This document shows, one piece after another, positions 46,642-55,300 of a stretch of 64,000 nt of DNA. Under the pieces are notes generated by a model that was given only the letters and a program-made list of their open reading frames with translations, did no database searches and was not told the DNA's origin. The stretch's first letter is position 1. Each line of letters begins with the position of its first letter. The position numbers and the translations under genes are program-made. The DNA is taken from NCBI RefSeq assembly GCF_051859125.1, contig NZ_JBHYGG010000302.1, positions 1-64,000 on the forward strand, read 5' to 3'. The DNA comes from Gemmata sp051859125 (GTDB taxonomy: Bacteria > Planctomycetota > Planctomycetia > Gemmatales > Gemmataceae).

Positions 46642-47595
46642 TCACGCCGCGGCGCGGTTGGCGGTCTGCGACAGGTACCAGGTGATGGTGCGGTCGAGGC
46701 CGTCGGCGAGGCTCACCGTCGGCTCGAACCCGAGCACCTGCTTGCACCGGGCGGTATCGAGGTAGCGGCGCGGGTGCCCGTCAGGGCGGCCGGCGTCGAA
46801 CCGGATCTCGCCGCGGTACCCGACCTTCTCGGCGATGGTGAACGCGAGTTCGGCCGTCGAGGTCTCGACCCCGGTGCCGACGTTAACCGGGTCGGGCGTG
46901 TCGAGGTTCTCGGCCGCGAGGCGGATCGCGCGGGCCGCGTCCGCGGCGTACAGGAAGTCGCGGGTCGCGCGGCCGGTGCCCCACAGTTGCAGGACCGGCT
47001 GGCGGCGCTCGTGCGCCTCGATGCACTTGCGGATCATCGCCGGCACGACGTGCGAGTTCTGGAGGTCGAACGAGTCCCCGGTGCCGTACAGGTTCGTGAG
47101 CAGCAGGTTGGCCGTCTTGAACCCGTACTGCTCGCGGTACGCGGCGGCCTGCGCCATGAGCACCCGCTTCGCGAGGCCGTACGGGGCCGTTGTCGGCTCC
47201 GGGTAGCCGGCCCACAGGTCGGCTTCCTTGAGCGGCAGGGAGGCGGCCCGCGGGTACGAGCACGTCGTCCCGATCATTACCAGCTTCTCGACCCCGGCCC
47301 GCATCGAGGCGTCGATCAGTTCCGTCCCCATGATGAGGTTGCGGTACATGAACGCGCCGGGGTTGGCCTGGTTCGCGCCGATGCCGCCGACGGCCGCCGC
47401 GAGGTGGACGACCACCTCCGGCCGCGTGTCGTCGAGCAGCCGGCCGACCTGCCGCTGCAGGGTGAGGTCGTACTCGGCCTGTCGCGGCGCGAAGACGTTC
47501 CGGCACCCCGCGGCACGAAGCTCGGCGAGGACGTGGCCCCCGAGGAACCCGCCGCCGCCGGTGACCAGGATCCGTTTATCGGCGAAGCGTGCCAT
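46642..47595 (-). CDS. NAD-dependent epimerase/reductase, GDP-L-fucose synthase-like
   Basis: A 317-aa short-chain dehydrogenase of the extended type: Rossmann motif VTGGGGFLGGHV (about 11-22), HLAAAVGGIGANQANPGAF, catalytic Ser region MIGTTCSYP and YGLAKR (Tyr/Lys). The segment NLYGTGDSFD with HVVPAMIRKCIEAH is typical of GDP-L-fucose synthase (WcaG/Fcl), which makes GDP-L-fucose from the 4-keto-6-deoxymannose intermediate. No GDP-mannose dehydratase gene is visible in the window. ATG 47595. Likely works with the nearby glycosyltransferase. Confidence 0.88.
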   Translation of the reverse strand: MARFADKRILVTGGGGFLGGHVLAELRAAGCRNVFAPRQAEYDLTLQRQVGRLLDDTRPEVVVHLAAAVGGIGANQANPGAFMYRNLIMGTELIDASMRAGVEKLVMIGTTCSYPRAASLPLKEADLWAGYPEPTTAPYGLAKRVLMAQAAAYREQYGFKTANLLLTNLYGTGDSFDLQNSHVVPAMIRKCIEAHERRQPVLQLWGTGRATRDFLYAADAARAIRLAAENLDTPDPVNVGTGVETSTAELAFTIAEKVGYRGEIRFDAGRPDGHPRRYLDTARCKQVLGFEPTVSLADGLDRTITWYLSQTANRAAA

Positions 47596-47937
47596 GCTTT
47601 GCACCCGTAGCAAGTGTCGCGACCGTCCGCCGGCGCGTGGGCGAAGTCGGCCCCGAGGGCGGGCCGGCGAACTCGCACTCCCCCGGTGCGGTCCGCGCGA
47701 CGGTCCGTGTGACTGCCGGGTGTATATCGGCCACCTTCTGGACAGAAAGTGAGAGAACTTGTTCCGGAAATACTGAAGTCCGGGACAATCCTGTCGCGCG
47801 TGCCGGTCAGCTCGTAAAGCAGCGCCGGGCGGGGCGATCGGCGCAACGCGGGCACTCTGGGGCGTGTTGCCGGCCCGGCGGGGCGGGTAGACTGGGGAGC
47901 GTCCCGTGCCGCCCCGACACCCCGACGTGGCCCACCC
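47596..47937. other. Divergent intergenic region
   Basis: 342 bp between the epimerase (minus) and isomerase (plus) genes. Contains the 10-bp inverted repeat TTGTTCCGGA / TCCGGGACAA (47759-47768, 47779-47788) and a plus-strand promoter candidate at 47867-47893. The part at 47740-47790 is relatively AT-rich. Confidence 0.55.
47867..47893 (+). promoter_or_regulatory. Candidate promoter of the isomerase gene
   Basis: TTGCCG (47867-47872), 15-bp spacer, TAGACT (47888-47893), about 45 bp before ATG 47938. Spacer slightly short. Confidence 0.4.
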
Positions 47938-48993
47938 ATGACGATGACCCGCCGCGAGTTCACCGCACTCGGCCTGGCCGCTGCTTCCGGTCGGGCGACC
48001 GCGGCCGCCGAGCCGCCCCCCGCCGCGAACCTGGGGCTGCTCCTCTACTCCTACGGCCGCAGAGCGGCCGCCGAGAAGGACACGGGGTTCGCCGACCCGG
48101 TGCGGTTCCTGGAGTTCGCGAAGGCCCGCGGCGCGGCGGCCGTCCAACTGCCCCTCGGGGCGCGGCCGGAAGCGGACGCCAAACTCGTGCGCGCCGCGGC
48201 CGACAAGCTCGGTACGGGCGTCGAGGGGATCGTCGCGCCGCCGAGGGACGGCCGGGCCGACGCCGAGCGGTTCGCCGCCGAACTCGCCGCGGCCCGCACC
48301 TGCGGTGCAACGGTGGTCCGCACCGTGCTCTCGCCCGGCCGGCGGTACGAGGTGTTCGGGACCGCCGGCGACTACGCCGCGTTCGCGAAGCGCGCCGCGG
48401 AGGTGCTCCGGGTCGCCGAGCCGATCGCACGGGCCGAGAAGGTCGCGCTCGCGGTCGAGAACCACAAGGACTTCCGCACCGACGAACTCGTCGCCCTTCT
48501 GAAGAAGCTCGGCAGCGAGTGGGTCGGCGTGTGCCTCGACACCGGCAACAACCTGGCGCTGCTCGAAGACCCGGTCGGCGTCGCGGAAGCACTCGCCCCG
48601 CTGACGCTGACGGTCCACCTGAAGGACATCGGGCTCGAAGACGCGGCCGACGGGTTCCGCATGGCCGAGGTGCCGCTGGGGCAGGGCGCCCTCGATCTGA
48701 AGGCGGTGGTGGCCGCGGTGCGGAAGGCGGCGCCGCGGGCGCGGTTCCACCTGGAGATGATCACCCGCGACCCGCTGGCGGTCCCGTGCCTGGGCGAGAA
48801 GTACTGGGCGACGCTGGCCGCGGTCCCCGGCCGCGACCTGGCGGTCGCGCTGCGCCTGGTCCGGGCGCACGCGCGCAAGGAGCCGCTCCAACGGGTGACG
48901 CAGTTGAAGCCGGACGAGCAACTCGCGGCCGAGGACCGCAACGTGCGCGCGTCGTTCGCACACGCCGCGAAGGTCGGGTTGGTCCCGGGTTAA
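47938..48993 (+). CDS. Sugar phosphate isomerase/epimerase, TIM-barrel, secreted
   Basis: A 351-aa protein with a Tat-like start (MTRREFTALGLAAASG) and an AP-endonuclease-2/xylose-isomerase-like TIM barrel: VALAVENHKDFRTDELVALL, EWVGVCLDTGNNLALLED, LTVHLKDIGLED and FHLEMITRDPL give the metal-binding Glu, Asp, His and Glu of the family. Such exported sugar isomerases are numerous in planctomycetes; substrates are mostly unknown. Confidence 0.88.
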   Translation: MTMTRREFTALGLAAASGRATAAAEPPPAANLGLLLYSYGRRAAAEKDTGFADPVRFLEFAKARGAAAVQLPLGARPEADAKLVRAAADKLGTGVEGIVAPPRDGRADAERFAAELAAARTCGATVVRTVLSPGRRYEVFGTAGDYAAFAKRAAEVLRVAEPIARAEKVALAVENHKDFRTDELVALLKKLGSEWVGVCLDTGNNLALLEDPVGVAEALAPLTLTVHLKDIGLEDAADGFRMAEVPLGQGALDLKAVVAAVRKAAPRARFHLEMITRDPLAVPCLGEKYWATLAAVPGRDLAVALRLVRAHARKEPLQRVTQLKPDEQLAAEDRNVRASFAHAAKVGLVPG

Positions 48994-49045
48994 AAGGGGT
49001 CGAGTCGGTCGGAGAATTGTCCCACCGCCATGCGGTGCCGTCTGC

Positions 49046-49051
49046 TAGAAT
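49046..49051 (+). promoter_or_regulatory. -10 element TAGAAT of the metacaspase gene
   Basis: TAGAAT lies 33 bp before ATG 49084. No good -35 at normal spacing was found. It sits downstream of the isomerase stop, so the metacaspase may have its own promoter. Confidence 0.4.
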
Positions 49052-49083
49052 CGGGCACCCGTCGTTCCACCGGTGGTGCCCTC

Positions 49084-52000
49084 ATGCCGACGATCAAGGT
49101 CCGCTGCCCCGAGTGCGACGCCCGCGTGGTGCGCGAGGTCCGGGCCGTCCGCAAGGAGACCGAGGTCACGCTCACCTGCCGGCAGTGCGACCACGAGTTC
49201 ACCGAAGTCGTCGGCCCCGCGGCCGCGAAGTCGAAGGCGCCCCTGATCGTCGGCGGCGCGCTGCTCGGCGCCGCGCTGGTCGCCGCGGTCGTGGTCCTCG
49301 CCACCAGCGGCGGCAAAGACAAGGACAAGGGGAAGGACGCGGCGAAGACCGACCCGCCCGCGAAGGCCGCGCCGAGGCAGCAACCGCGGCCGAACCCGAA
49401 CCCGGTTCCCACGCCCCCGAACCCGAACCCGCCGGTCCCGGTTCCGGACCCGGTTCCGAGCCCCGAGCCGCAGCCCACCTTTCCACCCGATCAACCGGTC
49501 GGCGCTGGCGAGGACGACGTGTTCGCTCGCGCCGCTGCGTTCAAGCCCGTCGGGCCGCTGCCCGAACTCCCGCCCCTGCCGCCGACCGACCGCCGGCCGG
49601 TGCTGACGCTCGACCCGGGCGGGCACACGGCGTTCGTCAAGCACGCGTTCTTCACCCCGGACGGCGAGCGCGTCATCACCATCGGCGACGACAAGGCCGT
49701 GCGGTTCTGGAGCATCGCGACCGGCGAGTCGCTCGTCACCGTCCCGCTCCCGGCCGGCCCGGACATCGAGGGCATCCCGCACGGGGCGGCGCTGTCGCCC
49801 GACGGCAAGCACCTGGCGATCGGCGCGTTCCCGCTGAACCGCGGCAGGTCCGGGCTGCCGATCTACGTCCTGTCCACCGCCACCGGCGAGTACGAAAAGG
49901 TGGTCGGCGGGTCGCGCGAGGTGCAGACGGCGCTCGACTACTCCCCGGACGGCAAGCGGCTCGCGGTCGGGTGCGGGAACGGCACGCTCCAGGTCATCGA
50001 GATCGACGGCGGGAGGTCCGTGTACGAGACGCCGGCACACCGCGACAGCATCGTCGGCGTGCGGTTCAACCCGAAGAACCCCGTGATCGCCACCGTCGGC
50101 CGCGAGAGCACGGTGGCGATCTGGTCACCGGCCGACCGCACGAAACCGGTCGCGGTGATCGATCTGACCGGGAAGAAGCCGAACACCATCGACTGGTCCT
50201 CCGACGGCAAGACGCTCGCGGTCGGGTGCGTCAGCGGGGAGGTGTACCTGTACGACGCGGCCGGCACGCCGCTCCGAACGATCCCGCCGGTCCTGGAGCG
50301 CGGCGCGCCGATGCAGATCAACCAGATGCGGTTCCTCCCCGGCGACAAGCAACTGATCTACGGCGGCATCGCGTACAGCGGGTGGGTCGGCGTCATCGAC
50401 GTGGCGACCGGCGACCGGCCGGTGACCGTGAAGGAGCACTCGAACACCGTGCGGGCCGTGGCGTGCAACGCCGACGGGTCGCTGGCCGTCACCTCGGGCG
50501 GCGAGGCGCACGAGACGGTCGTGTGGAAGACGAGCGACGGCACGGTGGTCCGCAGGTTCGCCGGCGCGAGCCGCGGGCTGTGGGCGGTCGGCTGGGGCCG
50601 CGACGGGAAGTCGGTCGCGTGGGGGTCGGTCAACGGGGCGGGGCCGGACGGCCTCGCGGCCCTCGACTCCTCGCTGCGACTCGACGAACTGACCGCCGGC
50701 CCGCGGCCCAACCCCGCCGCGTACCAGCGGCACGTCCGCGACGCCGGCGGCCTGTCGGTGACGGTGAACGACTTCTTCAGCTTCACCGTGTCGGAGAACG
50801 GCAGGCAACTGTACCGGCACACGGCCGCACCCGCGGGGAACCGCATCTACAGCGTGTCGATCGTCCCGGGCAAGGGGATCGTGGTCGGCGCGTCGTTCGC
50901 GATGTACCTGATCGACGCCCGCACCGGGGCCGAACTGCGGCGGTTCCACGGCGACAACGGGCTGACCACGGCGGTCGCCCCGGCGCCCGACGGCCGGCAC
51001 TTCGTCACCGGGTCGAGCGATCAAATCGTGCGCGTGTGGTCGCCGGACCAGAGCGAGCCGCTGCTGTCGGTGTTCGGCGTGAACCGCGAGTGGATCGCGT
51101 GGACCCCGCGGGGGTACTACGCCTGTTCGCCCCACGGCGAGCGGCTCATCGGGTGGCAGTTGAACAACGGGATCGACCGCGAGCCGAGCGTCCACCCGGC
51201 GGTGCGGTTCCGCGCGTCGCTGTACCAGCCGGACGTGCTGAAGTACCTCGTCCCGGCCGGGAACCTGCAGCTCGCGCTGGCGATGGCCGCGAAGTACGAC
51301 CGGCAGGCGGTCGCGGCGACCGGCCTGGCCGACGTGCTGCCGCCCGCCGTGACGCTCAACGCGCCGGCGGCCGCTACCGACAAGGTCGCGGTCCGGGCCG
51401 CCGCCACGGGGACCGCGAAGAACCCGATCACGGCCGTGCGGCTCCTCGTGGACGGACGGCCGTACGAGGGGGCCGCCGGGGTCCAGAAGTTCGACCCGGC
51501 CCAGGTGAAGGCCGAGGCGACGTGGCAGGTCTCGCTCCCGCCGGGGCCGCACACGCTCTCCGCACAGGCCGAGTCGGCCGTCAGCAAGGGCGTCTCGACT
51601 CCGGTCGCGGTCACGTTCCAGGGGAAGGTGCAGCTCCCCAACCTGTACGTGCTGGCCGTCGGCGTGTCCGACTACCCCGGCGACATGAAGCTCAACTACG
51701 CCGCGTCCGACGCCACGCTGCTCACCGGCGCGCTGCGGGACAAGTCGAGGCCCGTGTTCGGGACGATCGAGGTGAGGGTCGTGACGGACCGGGACGCGAC
51801 CCGGTCCGGCATCCTGGAGGGGCTCGACTGGCTCAAGGGGAAGATGACCGCGAAGGACGTGGGCGTGTTCTCGTTCTCCGGGCACGGGGCCCGCGACCCG
51901 CGGACCGGCGCGTTCTACCTCGTCCCCGTGGACGTGACCGACGACTTCGCGAAGACGTGCGTGTCCGGCGACGAGTTCAAGAGCCGGCTGGAGAACATGC

Positions 52001-52401
52001 CCGGCCGGCTGGTCGCCGTGCTCGACGCCTGCCACTCCGGGGCCGCGAGCGGGACACCCGAGCCGAAGGGCGGCCGCCCGCCGAGGGCCAAGCCCGCCGC
52101 GGGCCGGGCCGACAACCTCGTCCGCGACCTGGTGACCGACGACTACGGCGTCGTGGTCATGTGCTCGTCGCTGGGGATGGAGTACTCACTCGAAAGCCCC
52201 GCGACGAAGGCCGGGTTCTTCACGCTCGGGCTGGTCGAGGGGCTCGCGGGCAAGGCCGACTTCAACAAGGACGGCGTCGTCTACATGCACGAACTCGACG
52301 TGTACGCGACGCTGCGGGTCGCCCAACTCAGCGGCGGCCGCCAGAACCCGACCACCGGCCGACCGCCGACGGTCCGCTCGTTCCCGATCTCGAAACCGTG
52401 A
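49084..52401 (+). CDS. WD40-repeat metacaspase with N-terminal zinc ribbon
   Basis: A 1105-aa protein: an MJ0042-like zinc ribbon (CPECDARVV, then CRQCDHEF), one membrane helix (about 55-75, PLIVGGALLGAALVAAVVVL), a Pro-Asn-rich linker, a WD40 beta-propeller region (about 180-700), a beta-sandwich-like stretch, and a C-terminal caspase-like peptidase C14 domain (about 855-1090). The catalytic dyad is visible: H934 in SFSGHGARD and C983 in LDACHSG. Expected to be a cysteine peptidase cutting after basic residues, with the propeller as sensor. ATG 49084 starts the zinc ribbon; an in-frame upstream codon lacks support. Confidence 0.9.
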   Translation: MPTIKVRCPECDARVVREVRAVRKETEVTLTCRQCDHEFTEVVGPAAAKSKAPLIVGGALLGAALVAAVVVLATSGGKDKDKGKDAAKTDPPAKAAPRQQPRPNPNPVPTPPNPNPPVPVPDPVPSPEPQPTFPPDQPVGAGEDDVFARAAAFKPVGPLPELPPLPPTDRRPVLTLDPGGHTAFVKHAFFTPDGERVITIGDDKAVRFWSIATGESLVTVPLPAGPDIEGIPHGAALSPDGKHLAIGAFPLNRGRSGLPIYVLSTATGEYEKVVGGSREVQTALDYSPDGKRLAVGCGNGTLQVIEIDGGRSVYETPAHRDSIVGVRFNPKNPVIATVGRESTVAIWSPADRTKPVAVIDLTGKKPNTIDWSSDGKTLAVGCVSGEVYLYDAAGTPLRTIPPVLERGAPMQINQMRFLPGDKQLIYGGIAYSGWVGVIDVATGDRPVTVKEHSNTVRAVACNADGSLAVTSGGEAHETVVWKTSDGTVVRRFAGASRGLWAVGWGRDGKSVAWGSVNGAGPDGLAALDSSLRLDELTAGPRPNPAAYQRHVRDAGGLSVTVNDFFSFTVSENGRQLYRHTAAPAGNRIYSVSIVPGKGIVVGASFAMYLIDARTGAELRRFHGDNGLTTAVAPAPDGRHFVTGSSDQIVRVWSPDQSEPLLSVFGVNREWIAWTPRGYYACSPHGERLIGWQLNNGIDREPSVHPAVRFRASLYQPDVLKYLVPAGNLQLALAMAAKYDRQAVAATGLADVLPPAVTLNAPAAATDKVAVRAAATGTAKNPITAVRLLVDGRPYEGAAGVQKFDPAQVKAEATWQVSLPPGPHTLSAQAESAVSKGVSTPVAVTFQGKVQLPNLYVLAVGVSDYPGDMKLNYAASDATLLTGALRDKSRPVFGTIEVRVVTDRDATRSGILEGLDWLKGKMTAKDVGVFSFSGHGARDPRTGAFYLVPVDVTDDFAKTCVSGDEFKSRLENMPGRLVAVLDACHSGAASGTPEPKGGRPPRAKPAAGRADNLVRDLVTDDYGVVVMCSSLGMEYSLESPATKAGFFTLGLVEGLAGKADFNKDGVVYMHELDVYATLRVAQLSGGRQNPTTGRPPTVRSFPISKP

Positions 52402-52453
52402 ATGGTTCCGGAGTGTCCGAGCGGGCGATTCCTGACCGGTCCTCGTCACGGAC

Positions 52454-52486
52454 GCCGCAAGCACTTAACGCTTTGCTGCTTGCGGC
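52454..52486. terminator. Hairpin between convergent genes, 10-bp stem
   Basis: GCCGCAAGCA (52454-52463) and TGCTTGCGGC (52477-52486) form a perfect stem with a 13-nt loop. It lies about 50 bp past the metacaspase stop, between convergent genes, and could terminate in either direction. Confidence 0.6.
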
Positions 52487-52546
52487 TCGGCTGCTTGCCA
52501 TGACGGTCATTCTTCCGGTCAAGTGTGGTTGATTCCGGACTTCAGG

Positions 52547-52586
52547 ATGGTTCCGGACGAGGGGTGTCCGTGTCGCCCGGAACCAT
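52547..52586. terminator. Second hairpin between convergent genes
   Basis: ATGGTTCCGG (52547-52556) pairs with CCGGAACCAT (52577-52586), with a 20-nt loop, 16 bp past the WD40 gene stop on the minus strand. The same ATGGTTCCGGA also occurs directly after the metacaspase stop (52402). Confidence 0.5.
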
Positions 52587-52601
52587 TGAGAACCGCGACC
52601 G

Positions 52602-53507
52602 CTACCACCCCTCGGCGTCGCACACGACGAGGCCGCGCTCCCCGGCGACGGCGAACGTCAGCCCGTCGGGGGCGACCGCGACGCCGAACACCCCGCCCAA
52701 CTCGAAGTCGTAGGCCGCCCGCACGGTGCCGGTCGCGGCGTCGAACACCTCGACCCCGCCCGGCTTGCCGCCGGCCACCACCGACCGGCCGCCCGGGAAC
52801 GCGGCCGCGCACGTTAGCACCCGCGACGCCGTTTTGATCTTCCGCGGCTTGCCGGGCTTCGCCGCATCAACGAGGTACAGGTAGCTGCCCGCCGCCACGA
52901 CCGCCCCGGCCGAGCCGGGGAGGAACGCGACCGCCTCGGGCCGCGACGCCGCGAGCGCGTGCGACACCTCCGCCGGTCCCCCCGCGACCGAGGAGAACCC
53001 GACGCGCCCGTCACCCGCAACGGCGAGGAGCGGGCGGTCCGGGGCGAAGGCGAGCGAGAAGGCAGTGGTATCGGAGAGGGGGCCGTCGCCGCCCGGGTTC
53101 CACCAGTGGCCGCCGGCCCCGGCGGTGATGTTCCCGCCGCCGAGCCGGCGGGCCGCCGCGGCCAGCGTCCGCCCGTCGTGGGAGAACGACAGCGACCACA
53201 CCGACCGCGGGAACTGGACGTGGGGGAGGTCCGGCTCGGCGAGCGCTCGGCCCGTGGCCATATCGCATACCGGAACCGGGGTGCCGCCGTCGGCGTTGCG
53301 CGGGTGTCGCCCGGCGTAGGCGAGCGAGCGGCCGTCGGGGCTGATGGCGACGGCGTACACCGGGCCGCTCGCCTTTGCGACGACCGCGCCCGTGCCCGTG
53401 CGGTCCCACACGCGGACGGTCCGGTCGTCTCCCGCGGAGACGAGTCGGCCGTCCGGGGCGAACGCGACCGCCCGCACGTTCCCGGTGTGCCCTTCGAGTC
53501 GCCTCAT
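52602..53507 (-). CDS. WD40 repeat protein
   Basis: A 301-aa protein made of WD40 blades: GHTGNVRAVAFAPDGRLVSA, then GDDRTVRVWD, with weaker blades to the end (VFGVAVAPDGLTFAVAGERG). About six or seven blades would form one beta-propeller. No signal peptide. ATG 53507 begins just before the first blade. Converges on the WD40-metacaspase gene; it may be a stand-alone derivative of that propeller, but sequence similarity beyond the family pattern was not measured. Confidence 0.85.
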   Translation of the reverse strand: MRRLEGHTGNVRAVAFAPDGRLVSAGDDRTVRVWDRTGTGAVVAKASGPVYAVAISPDGRSLAYAGRHPRNADGGTPVPVCDMATGRALAEPDLPHVQFPRSVWSLSFSHDGRTLAAAARRLGGGNITAGAGGHWWNPGGDGPLSDTTAFSLAFAPDRPLLAVAGDGRVGFSSVAGGPAEVSHALAASRPEAVAFLPGSAGAVVAAGSYLYLVDAAKPGKPRKIKTASRVLTCAAAFPGGRSVVAGGKPGGVEVFDAATGTVRAAYDFELGGVFGVAVAPDGLTFAVAGERGLVVCDAEGW

Positions 53508-53596
53508 GTCGGTCCTGGCGGGGGAGTCGCGTTGAACCCGGCACGGCGCTTGCACCGGGAGTCGCAGGTCGGACGCGAACCCGGTGAAGCACGCAC

Positions 53597-53821
53597 ATGG
53601 AAAACACGGAACTGGCGGCTCTGGTCCTCGCCGCGATGGCGTTCGTCGCCGGAACGGTTGTCGGACGCGCGACCGCTCGGACCGAGCGGCGGCGCGACGC
53701 CCGCGCGCAGGAGCGCGAGGGCGATCGGCCCCTCAGGAACACGCGGCCGGTCCCGGACCGGACCGGGCGACGCGCCGGGGCCGGTGCGCGGACCCCCGAC
53801 ACCGTCTGTTCGGTTACTTGA
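53597..53821 (+). CDS. Small membrane-anchored basic protein
   Basis: A possible 74-aa protein: an N-terminal membrane helix (about 5-24, LAALVLAAMAFVAGTVVGRA) and an Arg-rich tail. The helix with adjacent Arg residues makes coding likely, but there is no good ribosome site and no family. Its stop overlaps the end of the SGNH hydrolase gene on the other strand. Confidence 0.4.
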   Translation: MENTELAALVLAAMAFVAGTVVGRATARTERRRDARAQEREGDRPLRNTRPVPDRTGRRAGAGARTPDTVCSVT

Positions 53822-54710
53822 CGCGCCGCAGCGCGTCGATCTTCTCTTGCAGTTTGGCGGCGTCCGTCTCGGTCGCGCCGAGCGGTTGCGGGTCGACCTT
53901 CGCCTCGCGCGTGTACCCGACGTGCTTCATCCACCCGCCCGACCGCAGCGCCCGCTTCGCGGCGACCAGCTTGAACAGCGGGTCCTTCTGGACGTCCGCG
54001 AACGCCTCGTCGGGCACATTCTCCCCGAGGGCCGCCAGGACCGTGCGGGCCATCAGCACGTGGCCTTCGTCGCCGGGGTGGACCTTGTCCCGTGAGAACG
54101 GCTCGGTGCGGGCGTCGCGCGCCTTCCGCATGGCGGCGTGCAGGTCGATCACCGTCACCCCGGGCACCTTCAGTTCGGTCTCCCACTTCGCGTACTCGGT
54201 CAGCACCGCGTCGTAGTTGAACTCGCCGGCCTTCGGAGCGAAGTCGTAGATCGGCGGGGTGACGAGGTACACCTCCTTCACGCCGGCCGCCTTGCACTGC
54301 TCGATCAGCTTGGTGACGCCCTTCTGGAACGCCCCGAACCGCTCCTTGTCGAGCGGCTGGTAGATGCCGTCGTTGATCCCGTAGCACGCGAAGACGACAT
54401 CGGGCTTGGCCCGGTCCAGCAGGCGGCCGAGCCGCTCGAAGACGCACGGGCGGGGGAACTTTCCGCCGGCGTGGCCGTCCTCGCTCAGCCCCGAGAGCGT
54501 CTCGCTCGCGAGCCCCAGGCCGAGGACGTCGAAGTCCGCCTTTGGGTGGAGCTTTTCCAGGTAATAGCTGACGAGGGCGACGTACCCGCCGGCCTGCGTG
54601 ATACTGTCCCCGAGGAACACCACCCGCTTCCCGGCGAGCGAACCGGCCTCCTGCGCCCGGACCGCGGGTGCGGCGAGCAGGACGGCGGCGAGTGCGGCGA
54701 CGCGAACCAT
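53814..54710 (-). CDS. Secreted SGNH/GDSL hydrolase
   Basis: A 298-aa esterase-type hydrolase. Signal peptide (VRVAALAAVLLAAPAVRA); block I with the nucleophile Ser in VVFLGDSITQAGGY (about 29-42); block III-like CYGINDGIY with Asn; and the catalytic Asp/His in SRDKVHPGDEGH (about 205-216). Probably removes acyl groups from polysaccharides in the periplasm or outside the cell. ATG 54710 has an excellent GGGAGGAG ribosome site. Confidence 0.92.
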   Translation of the reverse strand: MVRVAALAAVLLAAPAVRAQEAGSLAGKRVVFLGDSITQAGGYVALVSYYLEKLHPKADFDVLGLGLASETLSGLSEDGHAGGKFPRPCVFERLGRLLDRAKPDVVFACYGINDGIYQPLDKERFGAFQKGVTKLIEQCKAAGVKEVYLVTPPIYDFAPKAGEFNYDAVLTEYAKWETELKVPGVTVIDLHAAMRKARDARTEPFSRDKVHPGDEGHVLMARTVLAALGENVPDEAFADVQKDPLFKLVAAKRALRSGGWMKHVGYTREAKVDPQPLGATETDAAKLQEKIDALRRVK

Positions 54711-54897
54711 GACTCCTCCCGGAGCGTGTGACCCGCCGGCGTGCCGCCGCGAGGGAGACTCGCGGGGCCGACCGGTGTGGTCATCATGGTCGCGGGGGGC
54801 GGCACGGCCAGTCCCGCAGCGTGTGCGGGGCGGCCGCCGTCGGAGCGCGGGGGAGCGCGGGGGTGCCCGGGCGGAACACCGGGAGCGGGCTGACGAA

Positions 54898-55017
54898 TCA
54901 GCCCCGCAACAGCCGGTAGCCGAGGCGGAGGGTGGTGAAGAGCTGGAACGTGACCGACGCGACCACCGCGGTGGTGAGGACGAGGGTCAGTGCGTCAGCG
55001 AGGAGTGCGGCGGCCAT
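54898..55017 (-). CDS. 39-residue membrane peptide beside the Flp pilin
   Basis: A short frame: ATG 55017 to TGA 54898. The product starts MAAALLADALTLVLTTAVVA, continues with SVTFQLFTTLRLGYRLLRG, and is one hydrophobic helix with a basic end. It follows the pilin gene by about 106 bp on the same strand. Too short for a family match; the coherent hydrophobic/basic pattern and position suggest a pilus accessory or leader-type peptide. The ribosome site is weak. Confidence 0.4.
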   Translation of the reverse strand: MAAALLADALTLVLTTAVVASVTFQLFTTLRLGYRLLRG

Positions 55018-55123
55018 CGGGGTCCGTCCCGTGTACGTTGCGGGCTTGCGTGTGGGTTGCACACACGGACGCCCGCAACGCGGGGGCTTGCGCGGCGGGG
55101 CCGCGCCCGGGACCGCCCGGCCG

Positions 55124-55300
55124 TCACGACGTGACGGCGGAGCCGGCCTTGGAGAACGTGTTGTTGGCGTTCTTCCCGAGGGCCGTCACGGCGGCGATGC
55201 AGACCACAATGATGAGGGCCAGCATCACGGCGTACTCGACCGCCGTCGGACCGTCTTCCTTCTTGATGAACGACACCAGATTCTTCGTCAGGCTACGCAT
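55124..55300 (-). CDS. flp: Flp family type IVb pilin
   Basis: A 58-aa prepilin: a short basic leader (RSLTKNLVSFIKKEDG) followed by TAVEYAVMLALIIVVCIAAV, the Flp hydrophobic stem with the Glu-Tyr pair that lies just after the prepilin peptidase site. Flp pilins assemble into tight-adherence (Tad) pili. No tad genes are in the window, as is common for dispersed planctomycete Flp genes. ATG 55300 has GGAGAG upstream; the longer frame is unlikely. Confidence 0.92.
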   Translation of the reverse strand: MRSLTKNLVSFIKKEDGPTAVEYAVMLALIIVVCIAAVTALGKNANNTFSKAGSAVTS

